Notes: generated from the letters alone by a model not told the origin. A stretch of DNA of 64,000 bases from Alphaproteobacteria bacterium (GCA_015231795.1 JADGAX010000003.1:310001-374000), one strand, 5' to 3'; shown: positions 1-9,618, counted from the first letter of the stretch. Translations and numbers: made by a program.

Positions 1-1
1 T

Positions 2-556
2 CCCCTGCTGATCAAGACGCAGTTCACCGACATCAACCCGCTGACCTACGCCTTCCTTGGGCCTTTGGTCGGTTCCATCTCGCGCGTCATCGGCGGGTTC
101 CTCTCTGACAAGCTGGGCGGCGGCCGGGTTACCTTCTGGACCTTCCTGCTGATGATCGGCGCGGTCTTCGGCGTGCTGCATTTCCTTGAAGCCAAGAATT
201 TCGAAGGCTTCCTGGCCATGTTCTTGCTGTTGTTCGCAGGCACCGGCGTCGGCAACGCTTCGACCTTCCAGATGATCCCTATCATCTTCCAAGCCGAGCA
301 GCGCCGTTTGAACACCGGTCGTTTGGACGAAACCGAGATCAACAAGATGGCCAGCAAGGAAGCTGCGGCGGTGCTGGGCTTCAGCTCGGCGCTGGCGGCC
401 TACGGCGCCTTCTTCATCCCCAAGGGCTACGGCACCTCGATCAGCATGACCGGCGGACCCGAGGCCGCGCTGTACGCCTTCATCATCTTCTACGTCACCT
501 GCGTCATGGCCACTTGGTGGTGGTATTCGCGCGGGAATGCCGAGATCAAGTGCTGA
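2..556 (+). CDS. narK: Nitrate/nitrite transporter NarK, C-terminal part
   Basis: This is the 3' end of a major-facilitator nitrate/nitrite transporter; the reading frame is open from base 2, so the start lies outside the window. The visible part holds the nitrate-signature-like stretch GPLVGSISRVIGGFLSDKLG and four or five hydrophobic membrane segments, ending about 15 bases before the narG RBS region. NarK-type carriers import nitrate or exchange nitrite at the inner membrane. The immediate link to narGHJI supports this role and suggests cotranscription. Nothing in the visible part looks broken. Confidence 0.9.
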   Translation, partial: PLLIKTQFTDINPLTYAFLGPLVGSISRVIGGFLSDKLGGGRVTFWTFLLMIGAVFGVLHFLEAKNFEGFLAMFLLLFAGTGVGNASTFQMIPIIFQAEQRRLNTGRLDETEINKMASKEAAAVLGFSSALAAYGAFFIPKGYGTSISMTGGPEAALYAFIIFYVTCVMATWWWYSRGNAEIKC

Positions 557-579
557 TTGCATAGGAAAGGTTGAACGCC

Positions 580-3500
580 ATGAGTCATTTCCTCGATCGC
601 CTCCTGTTTTTGAAGAAGACCACCGGTTCTTTTTCAGGCTCTCACGGGATCGTCACCAACGAAAGCCGTGAATGGGAAGACGCCTACCGTTCGCGCTGGC
701 AGCATGACAAGGTCGTGCGTTCGACCCATGGCGTGAACTGCACCGGCGGATGTTCCTGGAAAATCTTCGTCAAGAACGGGCTTGTCTCGTTCGAGATGCA
801 GCAGACGGATTATCCCAGGACCCGCACGGACATGCCCAACCACGAGCCCAGGGGCTGCCAGCGCGGCGCCAGCTTCTCGTGGTACCTGTATTCGCCGCAT
901 CGGGTGAAGTATCCGCTGATCCGCGGACGCCTGCTCGAGATGTATCGCGCCGAACGCAAGAAGGGCAAGGACGCGGTCGAGGCCTGGACGGCCATTCAAG
1001 CCGACCCCGCCAAGCGCAAGAAGTACACGGCGGTGCGCGGCCTGGGCGGCTTCGTGCGCGCCAGCTGGGACGAGGTGGTCGAGATCATTGCCGCCGCCAA
1101 CATCCACACCATCAAGAAGTGGGGACCGGATCGCATTTTCGGCTTCTCGCCCATTCCGGCGATGTCGATGCTTTCCTACGCGGCCGGTTCTCGCTATCTG
1201 TCGCTGATCGGCGGCGCTTGCGGCTCGTTCTACGACTGGTATTGCGATCTGCCCGCCGCCAGCCCACAGACCTGGGGCGAACAGACCGACGTTCCGGAAG
1301 CGGCCGACTGGTACAACTCGACCTACATCATCATCACCGGCGCCAATCTGCCGATGACCAGGACGCCCGACGCCCATTTCGCGACCGAGGTGCGCTATAA
1401 GGGCGCCAAGATCGTGTCGATGGCGCCCGACTATGCCGAATATGTGAAGTTCGCCGACCTGTGGATGCCGGTCAAGCAAGGCACCGATTCGGCAGCCTTC
1501 CTGGCCATGGGCCATGTCGCGCTCAACGAATTCCACGTCAAGAAGCAAGATCCGTACTTCCAGGAATATGCGCGCACCTATACCGATCTGCCCATGCAGG
1601 TCATGTTGCGTCCGCACGGCGAGGGCTATGCTTCCGACCGTTTGCTGCGCGCCTCGGACTTTGACGGGGCCTTGGGCGAAAGCAACAATCCCGACTGGAA
1701 GACCATCGTCTACGACGAGATCACAAAGAGCTTCGTGGCGCCGAACGGATCGGTGGGTTTCCGTTGGGGCGAGGAAGGCAAGTGGAACATCCTGCCTAAG
1801 AACGCCGCCAACCAGGCTGACATCCGCGCCGAGTTGACCTGCGTTGACAGCAAGGACTCTGTCGTCTCCGTCGGCTTCCCGCACTTCAACGAAGGCGAGC
1901 CGGACATTCTGTACCGCAACGTTCCGGTGCGGAAGCTGAAGCTGGCGAATGGAGAAGAGACGTTGGTCGCCTCGGTCTTCGACCTCATGGTGGCGCAGTA
2001 CGGCATCGATCGCGGTTTGGGCGGCGCCAATGTCGCCAGTTCCTATGATGACGCCAATGTCGCCTATACGCCCGCCTGGGCCGAGAAGGTCACAGGCGTC
2101 AAGAAGGCCGATCTGATCCGCACGGGCCGCGAATTCGCGGACAACGCCTCCAAGACCAAAGGCAAGTCGATGGTCATTCTGGGGGCCGCGATCAATCACT
2201 GGTACCACAATGACATGAGCTATCGCAGCATCATGAATCTGCTGCATATGTGCGGTTGCGTCGGCCAATCTGGCGGCGGCTGGGCGCATTATGTCGGTCA
2301 GGAAAAGCTGCGTCCGCAAGCCGGTTGGGCGCCGGTCGCCTTTGCCCTCGATTGGCAGCGCCCGCCGCGTCACATGAACTCGACCACCTTCTGGTACTTC
2401 CACACCGATCAGTGGCGCTATGAAACCGTGTCGGCTGATGGTCTGCTGGCCCCCACGGCCAAGGCGAAGTACAAAGGTTATATGCTGGCCGACTACAATG
2501 TCGTCTCGCAGCGCCTGGGTTGGCTGCCGTCCGCTCCGCACTTCAACCGCAATCCGCTTGAGATCGTGGACGAAGCCGAGAAAAGCGGCGCCACGGATGA
2601 AGCCGGCGTCGGCAAATATATGGTTGAGCAGCTTAAAAGCGGCAAGCTTGACTTCGCCTACGCTGACATCGACGCGCCCGAGAATCATGTCCGCAACCTG
2701 TTCGTCTGGCGCTCGAATTTGCTGGGCTGCTCGGCCAAGGGGCATGAATATTTCCTAAAGCACCTGATCGGCGCGCAGAACGGCGTGCTGCAGGAAGGCA
2801 CGCACGGCAACAAGTCCAAGGAAATCAAGTGGCATGAGAATGGGCCAACCGCCAAGTTGGACCTGATGGTGGACATCAATTTCCGCCTGAACTCGACGGG
2901 CGCCTATTCGGACATCATTCTTCCCACGGCCACTTGGTACGAGAAGAACGACCTGAACACCACCGACATGCATCCGTTCGTGCATCCGCTTTCGGAAGCG
3001 GTCAGCCCGGCTTGGGAATCGCGTTCCGATTGGCAGATCTTCCAAACCATCGCCGAGGTCTTCTCGGGGTTGGCAGAAAAGCATCTGGGCACCAGAAAGG
3101 ATGTCGTGGCGCTGCCCATGCATCATGACTCGCCGTTCGAACTGGCGCAGCCTCTGGGCGTTAAGGACTGGAAGAAAGGCGAATGCGAGCCGGTTCCCGG
3201 CAAGACCATGCCGCTTTTGAAGGTTGTGACCCGCGATTACGGACAGACGCACAAGAAGTTCTGCGCGCTTGGCCCGCTGATGAAGAAGCTGGGCAACAAC
3301 ATCAAGGGCATCGATTGGAACACCGACGCCGAGTATGAAGAACTGAAGGACCTGAACGGCACCATTCGCGACGAAGGTGTCACCAAAGGCATGCCCAGCA
3401 TCGCCGACGACATCGCCGCCTGCGAAGCCGTGCTGCGCATGGCGCCCGAGACCAACGGCGAAGTGGCCCACAAGTCGTGGACGTCCTTGTCCAAGAAAAC

Positions 3501-4332
3501 CGGCATCGATCATCACCATCTATATGCCGGTCGTCATGAAGAGAAGATCACGTTCCGCGACATCCAGGCCCAGCCGCGCAAGATCATCACGGCGCCGACC
3601 TGGTCTGGCATCGAGTCCGAGAAAGTCTCTTACAATGCGGGCTACACCAACATTCATGAACACATTCCCTTCCGCACCCTAAGCGGCCGGGCACAGTTCT
3701 ATCAGGATCATGAATGGATGCTGGATTTCGGCGAGGGCTTCTGCGCCTATCGCCCGGGCATCAACATGAAGTCGCATGACATCATTCCCGATGCGGTCAG
3801 AGCCAAGCCGCATTTGGTGCTGAATTGGATTACCCCGCATTCGAAATGGGGCATCCATTCGACCTATCAGGACAATTTGCGCATGTTGAACCTGTTCCGA
3901 GGCGGGCCATACATCTGGCTGGCCGAAGATGAAGCCAAGCGGGTGGGCATCGTGGACAACGACTGGATCGAAGCTGTCAACGCCAATGGCGCCACGGTGG
4001 CCCGAGCGGTTGTGTCGCAACGCATTCCGCAAGGCATGGCCATGATGTACCACGCCCAGGAGAAGACGGTGAACGTTCCTGGTTCTCCCAGCACCGGCAA
4101 GCGTGGCGGCATCTTGAATTCGGTCACGCGTGTCGTGGTCAAACCGACCAACATGATCGGCGGCTATGCCCAACTGGCTTACGGTTTCAACTACTATGGA
4201 ACGGTGGGAACCCAGCGCGACGAGTTCGTCGTTATCCATAAGATCGAAGACAAGGATGTCGACTGGCTTGAAAGGCCGCTGACGCCCGAGCGGGAAGCTC
4301 AGCTCAACCCGCCCCGCATCGGCTCCAAGTAA
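580..4332 (+). CDS. narG: Respiratory nitrate reductase alpha subunit NarG
   Basis: This is the catalytic molybdenum bis-MGD subunit that reduces nitrate to nitrite on the cytoplasmic side. From ATG 580 it is 1250 aa, close to the usual NarG size. An in-frame TTG at 571 abuts the Shine-Dalgarno AGGAAAGG (563-570), so 580 is the better start. The N-terminus keeps the FS0 cluster motif HGVNCTGGC with the later Cys in EPRGCQRG. The TDVPE segment carrying the Mo-ligand Asp is also present, followed by molybdopterin oxidoreductase and C-terminal dinucleotide-binding domains. It is the first gene of narGHJI. No frameshift or missing ligand was seen. Confidence 0.97.
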   Translation: MSHFLDRLLFLKKTTGSFSGSHGIVTNESREWEDAYRSRWQHDKVVRSTHGVNCTGGCSWKIFVKNGLVSFEMQQTDYPRTRTDMPNHEPRGCQRGASFSWYLYSPHRVKYPLIRGRLLEMYRAERKKGKDAVEAWTAIQADPAKRKKYTAVRGLGGFVRASWDEVVEIIAAANIHTIKKWGPDRIFGFSPIPAMSMLSYAAGSRYLSLIGGACGSFYDWYCDLPAASPQTWGEQTDVPEAADWYNSTYIIITGANLPMTRTPDAHFATEVRYKGAKIVSMAPDYAEYVKFADLWMPVKQGTDSAAFLAMGHVALNEFHVKKQDPYFQEYARTYTDLPMQVMLRPHGEGYASDRLLRASDFDGALGESNNPDWKTIVYDEITKSFVAPNGSVGFRWGEEGKWNILPKNAANQADIRAELTCVDSKDSVVSVGFPHFNEGEPDILYRNVPVRKLKLANGEETLVASVFDLMVAQYGIDRGLGGANVASSYDDANVAYTPAWAEKVTGVKKADLIRTGREFADNASKTKGKSMVILGAAINHWYHNDMSYRSIMNLLHMCGCVGQSGGGWAHYVGQEKLRPQAGWAPVAFALDWQRPPRHMNSTTFWYFHTDQWRYETVSADGLLAPTAKAKYKGYMLADYNVVSQRLGWLPSAPHFNRNPLEIVDEAEKSGATDEAGVGKYMVEQLKSGKLDFAYADIDAPENHVRNLFVWRSNLLGCSAKGHEYFLKHLIGAQNGVLQEGTHGNKSKEIKWHENGPTAKLDLMVDINFRLNSTGAYSDIILPTATWYEKNDLNTTDMHPFVHPLSEAVSPAWESRSDWQIFQTIAEVFSGLAEKHLGTRKDVVALPMHHDSPFELAQPLGVKDWKKGECEPVPGKTMPLLKVVTRDYGQTHKKFCALGPLMKKLGNNIKGIDWNTDAEYEELKDLNGTIRDEGVTKGMPSIADDIAACEAVLRMAPETNGEVAHKSWTSLSKKTGIDHHHLYAGRHEEKITFRDIQAQPRKIITAPTWSGIESEKVSYNAGYTNIHEHIPFRTLSGRAQFYQDHEWMLDFGEGFCAYRPGINMKSHDIIPDAVRAKPHLVLNWITPHSKWGIHSTYQDNLRMLNLFRGGPYIWLAEDEAKRVGIVDNDWIEAVNANGATVARAVVSQRIPQGMAMMYHAQEKTVNVPGSPSTGKRGGILNSVTRVVVKPTNMIGGYAQLAYGFNYYGTVGTQRDEFVVIHKIEDKDVDWLERPLTPEREAQLNPPRIGSK

Positions 4333-4356
4333 GACGGCCAGGATCAGGAGAGTGCC

Positions 4357-5901
4357 ATGAAAATTCGTGCACAGTTCGCTATGGTGTTCAATCTTGACAA
4401 GTGCATCGGCTGTCATACCTGCTCGGTGACTTGCAAGAATGTTTGGACCAACCGCAAGGGCGTGGAATACGCCTGGTTCAACAACGTTGAATCGAAGCCT
4501 GGCATTGGTTACCCCCGCGATTGGGAAAACCAGAAGAAGTGGAATGGCGGTTGGATTTTGGAAATGGGCCGCCTGAAGTTGAAGTCGGGCAGCCGGACCA
4601 GCCGTCTTGCCAACATCTTCCTAAATCCCGACCTGCCGGAAGTGGACGATTACTACGAGCCGTTCACCTTCGATTACGGTCATTTGCAGAAAGCTCCCTT
4701 GTCGGAAGCAGCGCCCACGGCGCGTCCCATCTCGCAGATTACCGGCGAGAAGATGGAGAAAATCCATTGGGGTCCGAACTGGGAAGACGATCTGGCGGGC
4801 GAATTCTCTAAGCGCTCGCAGGACCAGAATTTCAAGGACATCGAAAAGTCGATCTACAAGGCTTTCGAAAACACCTTCCATATGTATCTGCCGCGCATCT
4901 GCAATCACTGCCTAAATCCGGCATGCGTTGCGGCTTGCCCGTCGGGGTCGATCTACAAGCGCGAGGAAGACGGCATCGTTCTGGTCGATCAGGACAAGTG
5001 CCGCGGCTGGCGCATGTGCATTTCGTCTTGTCCCTACAAGAAGGTTTTCTACAACTGGGAATCGGGCAAGGCGGAAAAGTGCATCGGCTGCTATCCCAGG
5101 GTGGAATCGGGCATGCCGACGGTCTGCTCGGAATCTTGCGTGGGCCGCATCCGCTCGAACGGCATCATGCTTTATGATGCCGACAAGATCGAAGCGCTGG
5201 CTTCCGTCACCAACGAGCAAGACATTTACGATGCCCATCTGTCGATCTTCCTGGACCCCAACGATCCCAAGGTGATCGCCGAGGCCAGGGAGCAGGGGAT
5301 TCCCGACAATTGGATCAAGGCGGCCCAGGAATCGCCCATCTACAAGATGGCCGTGGAATGGCAGATCGCTTTCCCGATGCATCCGGAATTTAGGACGCTG
5401 CCCATGGTCTGGTACGTTCCGCCCCTGTCGCCCGTTCAGTCGCAGATCGACCAGGGCAACCTGCCTACGGCCCCTGACGGCTGCTTGCCGATCAGCACGG
5501 CGCTTCGCATGCCGCTGAAATATCTCGCCAACCTGTTGACGGCTGGCAAGGTCGAGCCGGTGATGAAGGCCTTGAACCGCATGATCGCCATGCGCAGTTA
5601 CCAGCGGTCCATCCATGTCGATGGCAAGGCTGACACGCGGGCGCTGCAAGCGGTTGGCATGACCGAGCAGCAGGCGCAGGACATGTATCAGCTGATCGCC
5701 ATCGCGAACTATGAAGACCGCTTCGTCATTCCGACCAGTCAGGCGGAACTGAACATCGAGGACTTTCATGGTTTCCAGGGCCAGAACGGCTTTGGCTTCG
5801 GCAATACCGCCTCGGCAGGCAGTCAGGGCTGGTCGCTGTTCCCGGAACGCAGAAAACAGACGGTCGAGAACCTCGATCCGCCCGTCGAAGCGGCCGAGTA
5901 G
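4357..5901 (+). CDS. narH: Respiratory nitrate reductase beta subunit NarH
   Basis: This is the iron-sulfur electron-transfer subunit between NarI and NarG, 514 aa as in the family. The first ferredoxin motif CIGCHTCSVTCK begins at residue 16. Further Cys groups (CNHCLNPACVAACP, CRGWRMCISSCP, CIGCYP) give three [4Fe-4S] clusters and one [3Fe-4S] cluster. The Trp in CRGWRMC marks the 3Fe site, as in the known enzyme. An RBS (AGGAGAG) precedes the ATG. It lies 24 bases after narG and before narJ in the same operon. Confidence 0.97.
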   Translation: MKIRAQFAMVFNLDKCIGCHTCSVTCKNVWTNRKGVEYAWFNNVESKPGIGYPRDWENQKKWNGGWILEMGRLKLKSGSRTSRLANIFLNPDLPEVDDYYEPFTFDYGHLQKAPLSEAAPTARPISQITGEKMEKIHWGPNWEDDLAGEFSKRSQDQNFKDIEKSIYKAFENTFHMYLPRICNHCLNPACVAACPSGSIYKREEDGIVLVDQDKCRGWRMCISSCPYKKVFYNWESGKAEKCIGCYPRVESGMPTVCSESCVGRIRSNGIMLYDADKIEALASVTNEQDIYDAHLSIFLDPNDPKVIAEAREQGIPDNWIKAAQESPIYKMAVEWQIAFPMHPEFRTLPMVWYVPPLSPVQSQIDQGNLPTAPDGCLPISTALRMPLKYLANLLTAGKVEPVMKALNRMIAMRSYQRSIHVDGKADTRALQAVGMTEQQAQDMYQLIAIANYEDRFVIPTSQAELNIEDFHGFQGQNGFGFGNTASAGSQGWSLFPERRKQTVENLDPPVEAAE

Positions 5902-5912
5902 GGGAGGCGGAT

Positions 5913-6497
5913 ATGTCCATATACAAACTGATTTCCGTTCTTCTGGATTATCCCAGCGAGGAATTGCTGGGAAATCTGGGGGAGATCCAGCGCCGTGCGG
6001 CAAGCGAGGGCGATCTTAGTTTCGAGAATCTGGAAAAGCTCACACGCTTTGTGGCCTATCTGGGAAGCGTCGATCTTCTCGATCTGCAAGCCGAGTATGT
6101 CCAGACCTTCGACATGACGCCCGAGCACAGCCTGCATCTGACCCACCATCTTTGTGGCGACGACAGAAACCGCGGACCCGCCTTGATCGAATTGACGGAA
6201 TTGTATCGGACCAGAGGATTCGAGATTCCAGACAACGAGTTGCCCGACTATTTGCCGCTCGTTCTGGAATTCCTGCATACGCTTCCCGCCGAAGAAGCCC
6301 ACGGCTTCCTTACGGAAGCCGGGCGGGTGCTGGCCGTCATAGCGGCCAATCTCGAACGTTCCGCCAGCCCCTGGCATGCAGGCCTTCGAATTCTGGCCGA
6401 CATGTCCGGATACAAGGATGACCCGAAGGCCTGCGGCGAGGATATGCGTCCGGCCAAGGACGTCTGTCAGTCCGCCTGCGGCGCCATGATCGATTAG
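5913..6497 (+). CDS. narJ: Nitrate reductase assembly chaperone NarJ
   Basis: NarJ is a TorD-family helical chaperone that holds NarGH during molybdenum-cofactor insertion and is not part of the final enzyme. This 194-aa protein starts MSIYKLISVLLDYP, typical of NarJ, and keeps the LPDYLPLVLEFL helix. It sits 11 bases after narH and 12 before narI with an RBS (GGGGAGG) upstream of the ATG, so it is translated as part of the operon. The assignment rests on position plus family-like sequence. Confidence 0.93.
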   Translation: MSIYKLISVLLDYPSEELLGNLGEIQRRAASEGDLSFENLEKLTRFVAYLGSVDLLDLQAEYVQTFDMTPEHSLHLTHHLCGDDRNRGPALIELTELYRTRGFEIPDNELPDYLPLVLEFLHTLPAEEAHGFLTEAGRVLAVIAANLERSASPWHAGLRILADMSGYKDDPKACGEDMRPAKDVCQSACGAMID

Positions 6498-6509
6498 GAG
6501 ATTTCTGCC

Positions 6510-7199
6510 ATGCTCGACAAATTCTTATTCGGAGCCTATCCCTATCTGGCCCTGGCCATCTTCCTGATCGGTAGTTGGGTCCGCTTCGACCACGAACAGT
6601 ACAGCTGGAAGGCGGACTCGACGCAATTCCTGTCCAAGTCAGGAATGCGCCTCGCCAGCAATTTCTTCCATATCGGCATTTTGGCCATTTTCTTCGGCCA
6701 TGCCGTTGGCCTGCTGACGCCGCACAGCGTGTTTCTGTCCCTGGGCGTTTCAGACATGTCGCACCAATGGATGGCCATCATTGCCGGCAGCGTCTTCGGC
6801 GGCATGGCCCTGATCGGCGGCCTGATTCTCTGGCTGCGCAGAATGTTCAATCCAAGGGTGAAGGCGGCCGGCCGCGGACGCGATCTGTTCATCCTGACCT
6901 GGATCATGCTGACCTTGCTGCTGGGCCTGTCCACCATCCCCGTCTCGCTCAGCCATGCTGAGCATGGCGATGCGGGGGCGATGCTCGCCTTGGCCGAATG
7001 GGTGCAAAGCATGATCTATTTCAGGCCGGATCCCAGCTTGTTGGCTGGCGTCAGCCCCGTCTACAAGATGCACATCACGGCGGCGCTGACCATGTTCTTG
7101 TTCTTCCCCTTCACCCGTCTGGTCCACATCTGGAGCGCGCCGATCGGTTATCTCGGCCGTGCCTATCAGATCGTGCGGGAGAAAAGGAGAACGGCCTAA
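6510..7199 (+). CDS. narI: Respiratory nitrate reductase gamma subunit NarI
   Basis: This is the membrane cytochrome b subunit that oxidises quinol and passes electrons to NarH. It is 229 aa with about five membrane segments. The heme-ligand histidines are recognisable in FHIGILAIFFGHAVG near residues 50-65, and in the C-terminal helices containing YKMHITAAL and TRLVHIWS. It is the last gene of narGHJI and is followed about 100 bases later by a strong hairpin. The spacing to narJ is 12 bases. Confidence 0.95.
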   Translation: MLDKFLFGAYPYLALAIFLIGSWVRFDHEQYSWKADSTQFLSKSGMRLASNFFHIGILAIFFGHAVGLLTPHSVFLSLGVSDMSHQWMAIIAGSVFGGMALIGGLILWLRRMFNPRVKAAGRGRDLFILTWIMLTLLLGLSTIPVSLSHAEHGDAGAMLALAEWVQSMIYFRPDPSLLAGVSPVYKMHITAALTMFLFFPFTRLVHIWSAPIGYLGRAYQIVREKRRTA

Positions 7200-7300
7200 T
7201 CCTTCTGCTATCCTTTCCGGTAGATTTGACCTGTTTGCCGGATCGTTGCCTAGCTCGTGTCTGCTCCCCCTTCCCTCCTTCAAGACATGGGCGAAGCAAG

Positions 7301-7326
7301 CGCCGGAGAGTTCAAACTCTCCGGCG
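7301..7326. terminator. Perfect hairpin between narI and regA, probable bidirectional terminator
   Basis: A 26-base perfect palindrome with 12-bp arms (CGCCGGAGAGTT and AACTCTCCGGCG) lies between the convergent narI and regA genes. On the plus strand it is followed by GATTGTTTT. Position and symmetry suit termination from both sides; the U-tract is short. Confidence 0.7.
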
Positions 7327-7344
7327 CGATTGTTTTATGGAAAG

Positions 7345-7875
7345 TCAATCCGGCGCGTGCTTGCCCAGAATGCGTTGCAAGGTGCGCCGATGCATCTTCA
7401 GCAGCCTGGCCGTTTCGGAGACATTGTGGCCGGTCTCGTCGAAGATGCGCTGGATATGCTCCCAGCGCACGCGCTCTGGCGTCATGGGATTGGCGGCGAT
7501 TTCCACCGTTTCGACCGGCTTTCCCAGCAGCACGGCCTTCAAGTGATCGGGATCGACGGGCTTGGGCAGAAAGTCGAGAGCGCCCGCCTTGATGGCGGAA
7601 ACGGCCGTGGCGATGTTGCCGTAGCCGGTCAGCAAGACGATCTTCATGGCGGGCTGCATGCCGCGCAGCAGCTTGACCAGTTCCAGGCCGTTGCTGTCTT
7701 CCAGTCGCAAATCGACGACGGCGTAATCCAGCCTTGCGTCTTCGGCCAGGGTCAGGGCCTCAGAAAAGGAAGACGCGGCGCAGACCTTGAACCCTTGGCG
7801 TTCCATGGCGCGCGACAGGCTGGCCAGGAATGGCGCATCATCGTCAACCAGCAACAGTTGGTTATTTCCGCTCAT
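7345..7875 (-). CDS. regA: Redox response regulator RegA/PrrA/ActR
   Basis: This is a response regulator of the global redox RegB-RegA system that controls respiration, denitrification and, in phototrophs, photosynthesis genes. It is 176 aa. The receiver domain has the acidic pocket at residues 11-13 and phospho-acceptor Asp55 in VVDLRLED. A short linker leads to the Fis-type helix-turn-helix ending in RRTLQRILGK, the highly conserved RegA DNA-binding helix. Its start overlaps the end of regB by 14 bases, indicating translational coupling. Convergent with narI. Confidence 0.93.
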   Translation of the reverse strand: MSGNNQLLLVDDDAPFLASLSRAMERQGFKVCAASSFSEALTLAEDARLDYAVVDLRLEDSNGLELVKLLRGMQPAMKIVLLTGYGNIATAVSAIKAGALDFLPKPVDPDHLKAVLLGKPVETVEIAANPMTPERVRWEHIQRIFDETGHNVSETARLLKMHRRTLQRILGKHAPD

Positions 7876-9169
7876 TCGCCGTCTGCCTTGGCCATGTTAC
7901 CCTCACTTCCGCGCCGCCTTCGGGCAGGTTTGAAAAATGGACAGTCGCCTTGGTCCGGCATAATAGCGTCTTCGAGATGAAGACCCCAAGCCCCAGATGG
8001 GCCGAGCTGGATTCGCTGCGCCCCGAAATGTACGGCTCGCCCAATTGTCCCAGCAGATGCGCCGCGAATCCAGGGCCGTCATCGACGATATGCACGGAGT
8101 AGCTTTGCCGGTTCCAGGCTGTATGGATCTCGACCCGGCTGGCGGCGAACTGGATGGCGTTCTGGATCAGGTTGCTAAGACCGTGCAGGATCTCAAGTTT
8201 ATGTTCGACCCAAGGGACCGGCATGTCACCGGCTTCGGAATCGGCGTGATGGTCGAAAAAAATGGGAACGGGCGAGGTTTCCGCATGCGTGGCGGCCGCC
8301 ATCTCGACCAGGGACGGCAGCGGTATGGGTTCGTGTTCCACGGCGGCATTGCGGCCCTTATTGCTGGTCAGCCGGGCCAAAGTGTCCCTGCAGCGGTTGG
8401 CTTGGCTAAGCAGCATCCGCAGGTCGGATTGCACGGGGCTGTCGGCTGGCAATTGCTCGCCTACCTCGCGGGCCAGCAGGCAGACGGTGGCCAGGGGGGT
8501 GTTCATCTCGTGCGCCACGGCGGCGGCCAAGGCGCCCACTTCGGCCATACGCTCTTCCTGGGCGAGAACGATCCGCGCTTGCGAATAGGCGGCGGCGGCA
8601 TTGCGCGATTCGTCGGCCATACGCCAGGTGAAAAAGGCCAGCGAGACGACGCCAAGCAACATCGCCATCCAGGCGCCGAAAATATATAGCTGGTCGGCGT
8701 GAAGCGTTATCGGCAATGGCAGATGCCACATGGCGACCGCCGACAAGGTGAAGACGGAAAACCCAACCAGCATGGCGACGCGCTGGGGGGCCAGGACGGC
8801 GGCGCCCACCGCAACGGGTGCTAGCATGAAAATGGCGAAGGGATTGGTTGGCCCGCCCGTCAGGCCCAGCATCAGCGCCAGTTGCAGGATATCGAACGAA
8901 AGGTACCAAGCCGCCTGGGTTTCCGTAATGCGGCTTTTGACTTTGCCGAAGGTCAGGACCGCGTTCAGAAGAACAGAGGCCGCGATGACGCCAAGCAAAG
9001 GGGCAAGAGGCAGGTTGCCGATGGCGCCTTCGACGATGGCGACGGTTGCCAATTGCCCCGAGATCGCCATCCAGCGGATCTGGACCAGAATGTCCAGCCG
9101 GGTTTGCAACTCGGGCGTTTCCAGGCCGGTTGGAAAATCTGCTTGATCGGAGGCGGGGCGAGGTAGCAT
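7862..9169 (-). CDS. regB: Redox sensor histidine kinase RegB/PrrB/ActS
   Basis: This is the membrane sensor kinase partner of RegA, 435 aa. About six N-terminal membrane segments precede the HisKA and HATPase domains. The ubiquinone-binding motif GGPTNPF is at residues 105-111, the phosphorylated His220 lies in AVAHEMNTPLAT, and Cys260 (NRCRDTLARL) corresponds by position to the redox-active Cys265 of Rhodobacter RegB. ATP-binding boxes (NLIQNAIQF, DDGPGF) are present. It is divergent from the DsrC-like gene across a region with an FNR-type box. Confidence 0.93.
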   Translation of the reverse strand: MLPRPASDQADFPTGLETPELQTRLDILVQIRWMAISGQLATVAIVEGAIGNLPLAPLLGVIAASVLLNAVLTFGKVKSRITETQAAWYLSFDILQLALMLGLTGGPTNPFAIFMLAPVAVGAAVLAPQRVAMLVGFSVFTLSAVAMWHLPLPITLHADQLYIFGAWMAMLLGVVSLAFFTWRMADESRNAAAAYSQARIVLAQEERMAEVGALAAAVAHEMNTPLATVCLLAREVGEQLPADSPVQSDLRMLLSQANRCRDTLARLTSNKGRNAAVEHEPIPLPSLVEMAAATHAETSPVPIFFDHHADSEAGDMPVPWVEHKLEILHGLSNLIQNAIQFAASRVEIHTAWNRQSYSVHIVDDGPGFAAHLLGQLGEPYISGRSESSSAHLGLGVFISKTLLCRTKATVHFSNLPEGGAEVRVTWPRQTANERK

Positions 9170-9237
9170 CGGCGAATTCTGTCAAAGGACAAGCCGTCGC
9201 GCCTTGACTTTTATTAAGCCGCAAGCCGCGCTGGCGC

Positions 9238-9251
9238 TTGACCAACGTCAT
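9238..9251. promoter_or_regulatory. FNR/Dnr-type box before the DsrC-like gene
   Basis: TTGACCAACGTCAT matches the symmetric TTGAC-N4-GTCAA box at all but the last base. It ends 58 bases before the preferred ATG of the DsrC-like gene and 68 bases from the regB start, so it could act on either divergent gene. Binding is inferred from sequence only. Confidence 0.55.
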
Positions 9252-9309
9252 GTCGGAATCTGGCGCAGATATTAGGCTTCACTTAAGTAAAGATGACGGG
9301 AGCGACGCC

Positions 9310-9618
9310 ATGCAAATCCAAACCGATGCCGAAGGATATCTGGTCGAACCGGAAGATTGGAACGAAGATGTGGCAAAGGAACTTGCTAGGCGTGAAAATA
9401 TCGAACTGACGGATGAACATTGGGAAGCCATGAATTACATGCGCTCCTACCTTCAGCAGCACAAGGTCGCCCCCGATGTGCGCCATGTCATGAAGCATCT
9501 AAGCCAAGCCCTGGGGTCCGGCAGAAACCGCGTTTTTGAGCTGTTTCCATACGGTTACGTCCAGCAGGCTTGCAAGGTGGCAGGGATGCGCCGCCCCAGG
9601 GCCTGGAGCACCGGCTGA
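9310..9618 (+). CDS. DsrC/TusE-family sulfur-carrier-like protein lacking the terminal cysteine
   Basis: This 102-aa protein has the DsrC/TusE fold signature (DAEGYLVEPEDWNEDVAKELA, LTDEHWEAMNYMR and the FPYGYVQQACKVAG C-terminal arm). DsrC uses two C-terminal cysteines ten residues apart and TusE keeps the penultimate one. Here only the inner Cys88 remains; the penultimate position is Trp99. Such single-Cys variants have been suggested to be regulatory rather than sulfur carriers. The ATG at 9310 has GACGGGAG upstream and gives the normal family length; an upstream TTG at 9238 is part of the FNR-type box and is not a start. No dsr genes are nearby. Confidence 0.85.
   Translation: MQIQTDAEGYLVEPEDWNEDVAKELARRENIELTDEHWEAMNYMRSYLQQHKVAPDVRHVMKHLSQALGSGRNRVFELFPYGYVQQACKVAGMRRPRAWSTG

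Noticed and set aside
634-2745. 703-codon open frame on the minus strand
   Set aside because: It lies entirely antisense to narG, which has all family motifs; the frame is a by-product of GC-rich codon use.
9238-9309. N-terminal extension of the DsrC-like protein from TTG 9238
   Set aside because: The TTG is the first half of the FNR-type box; ATG 9310 has an RBS and gives the usual family length.
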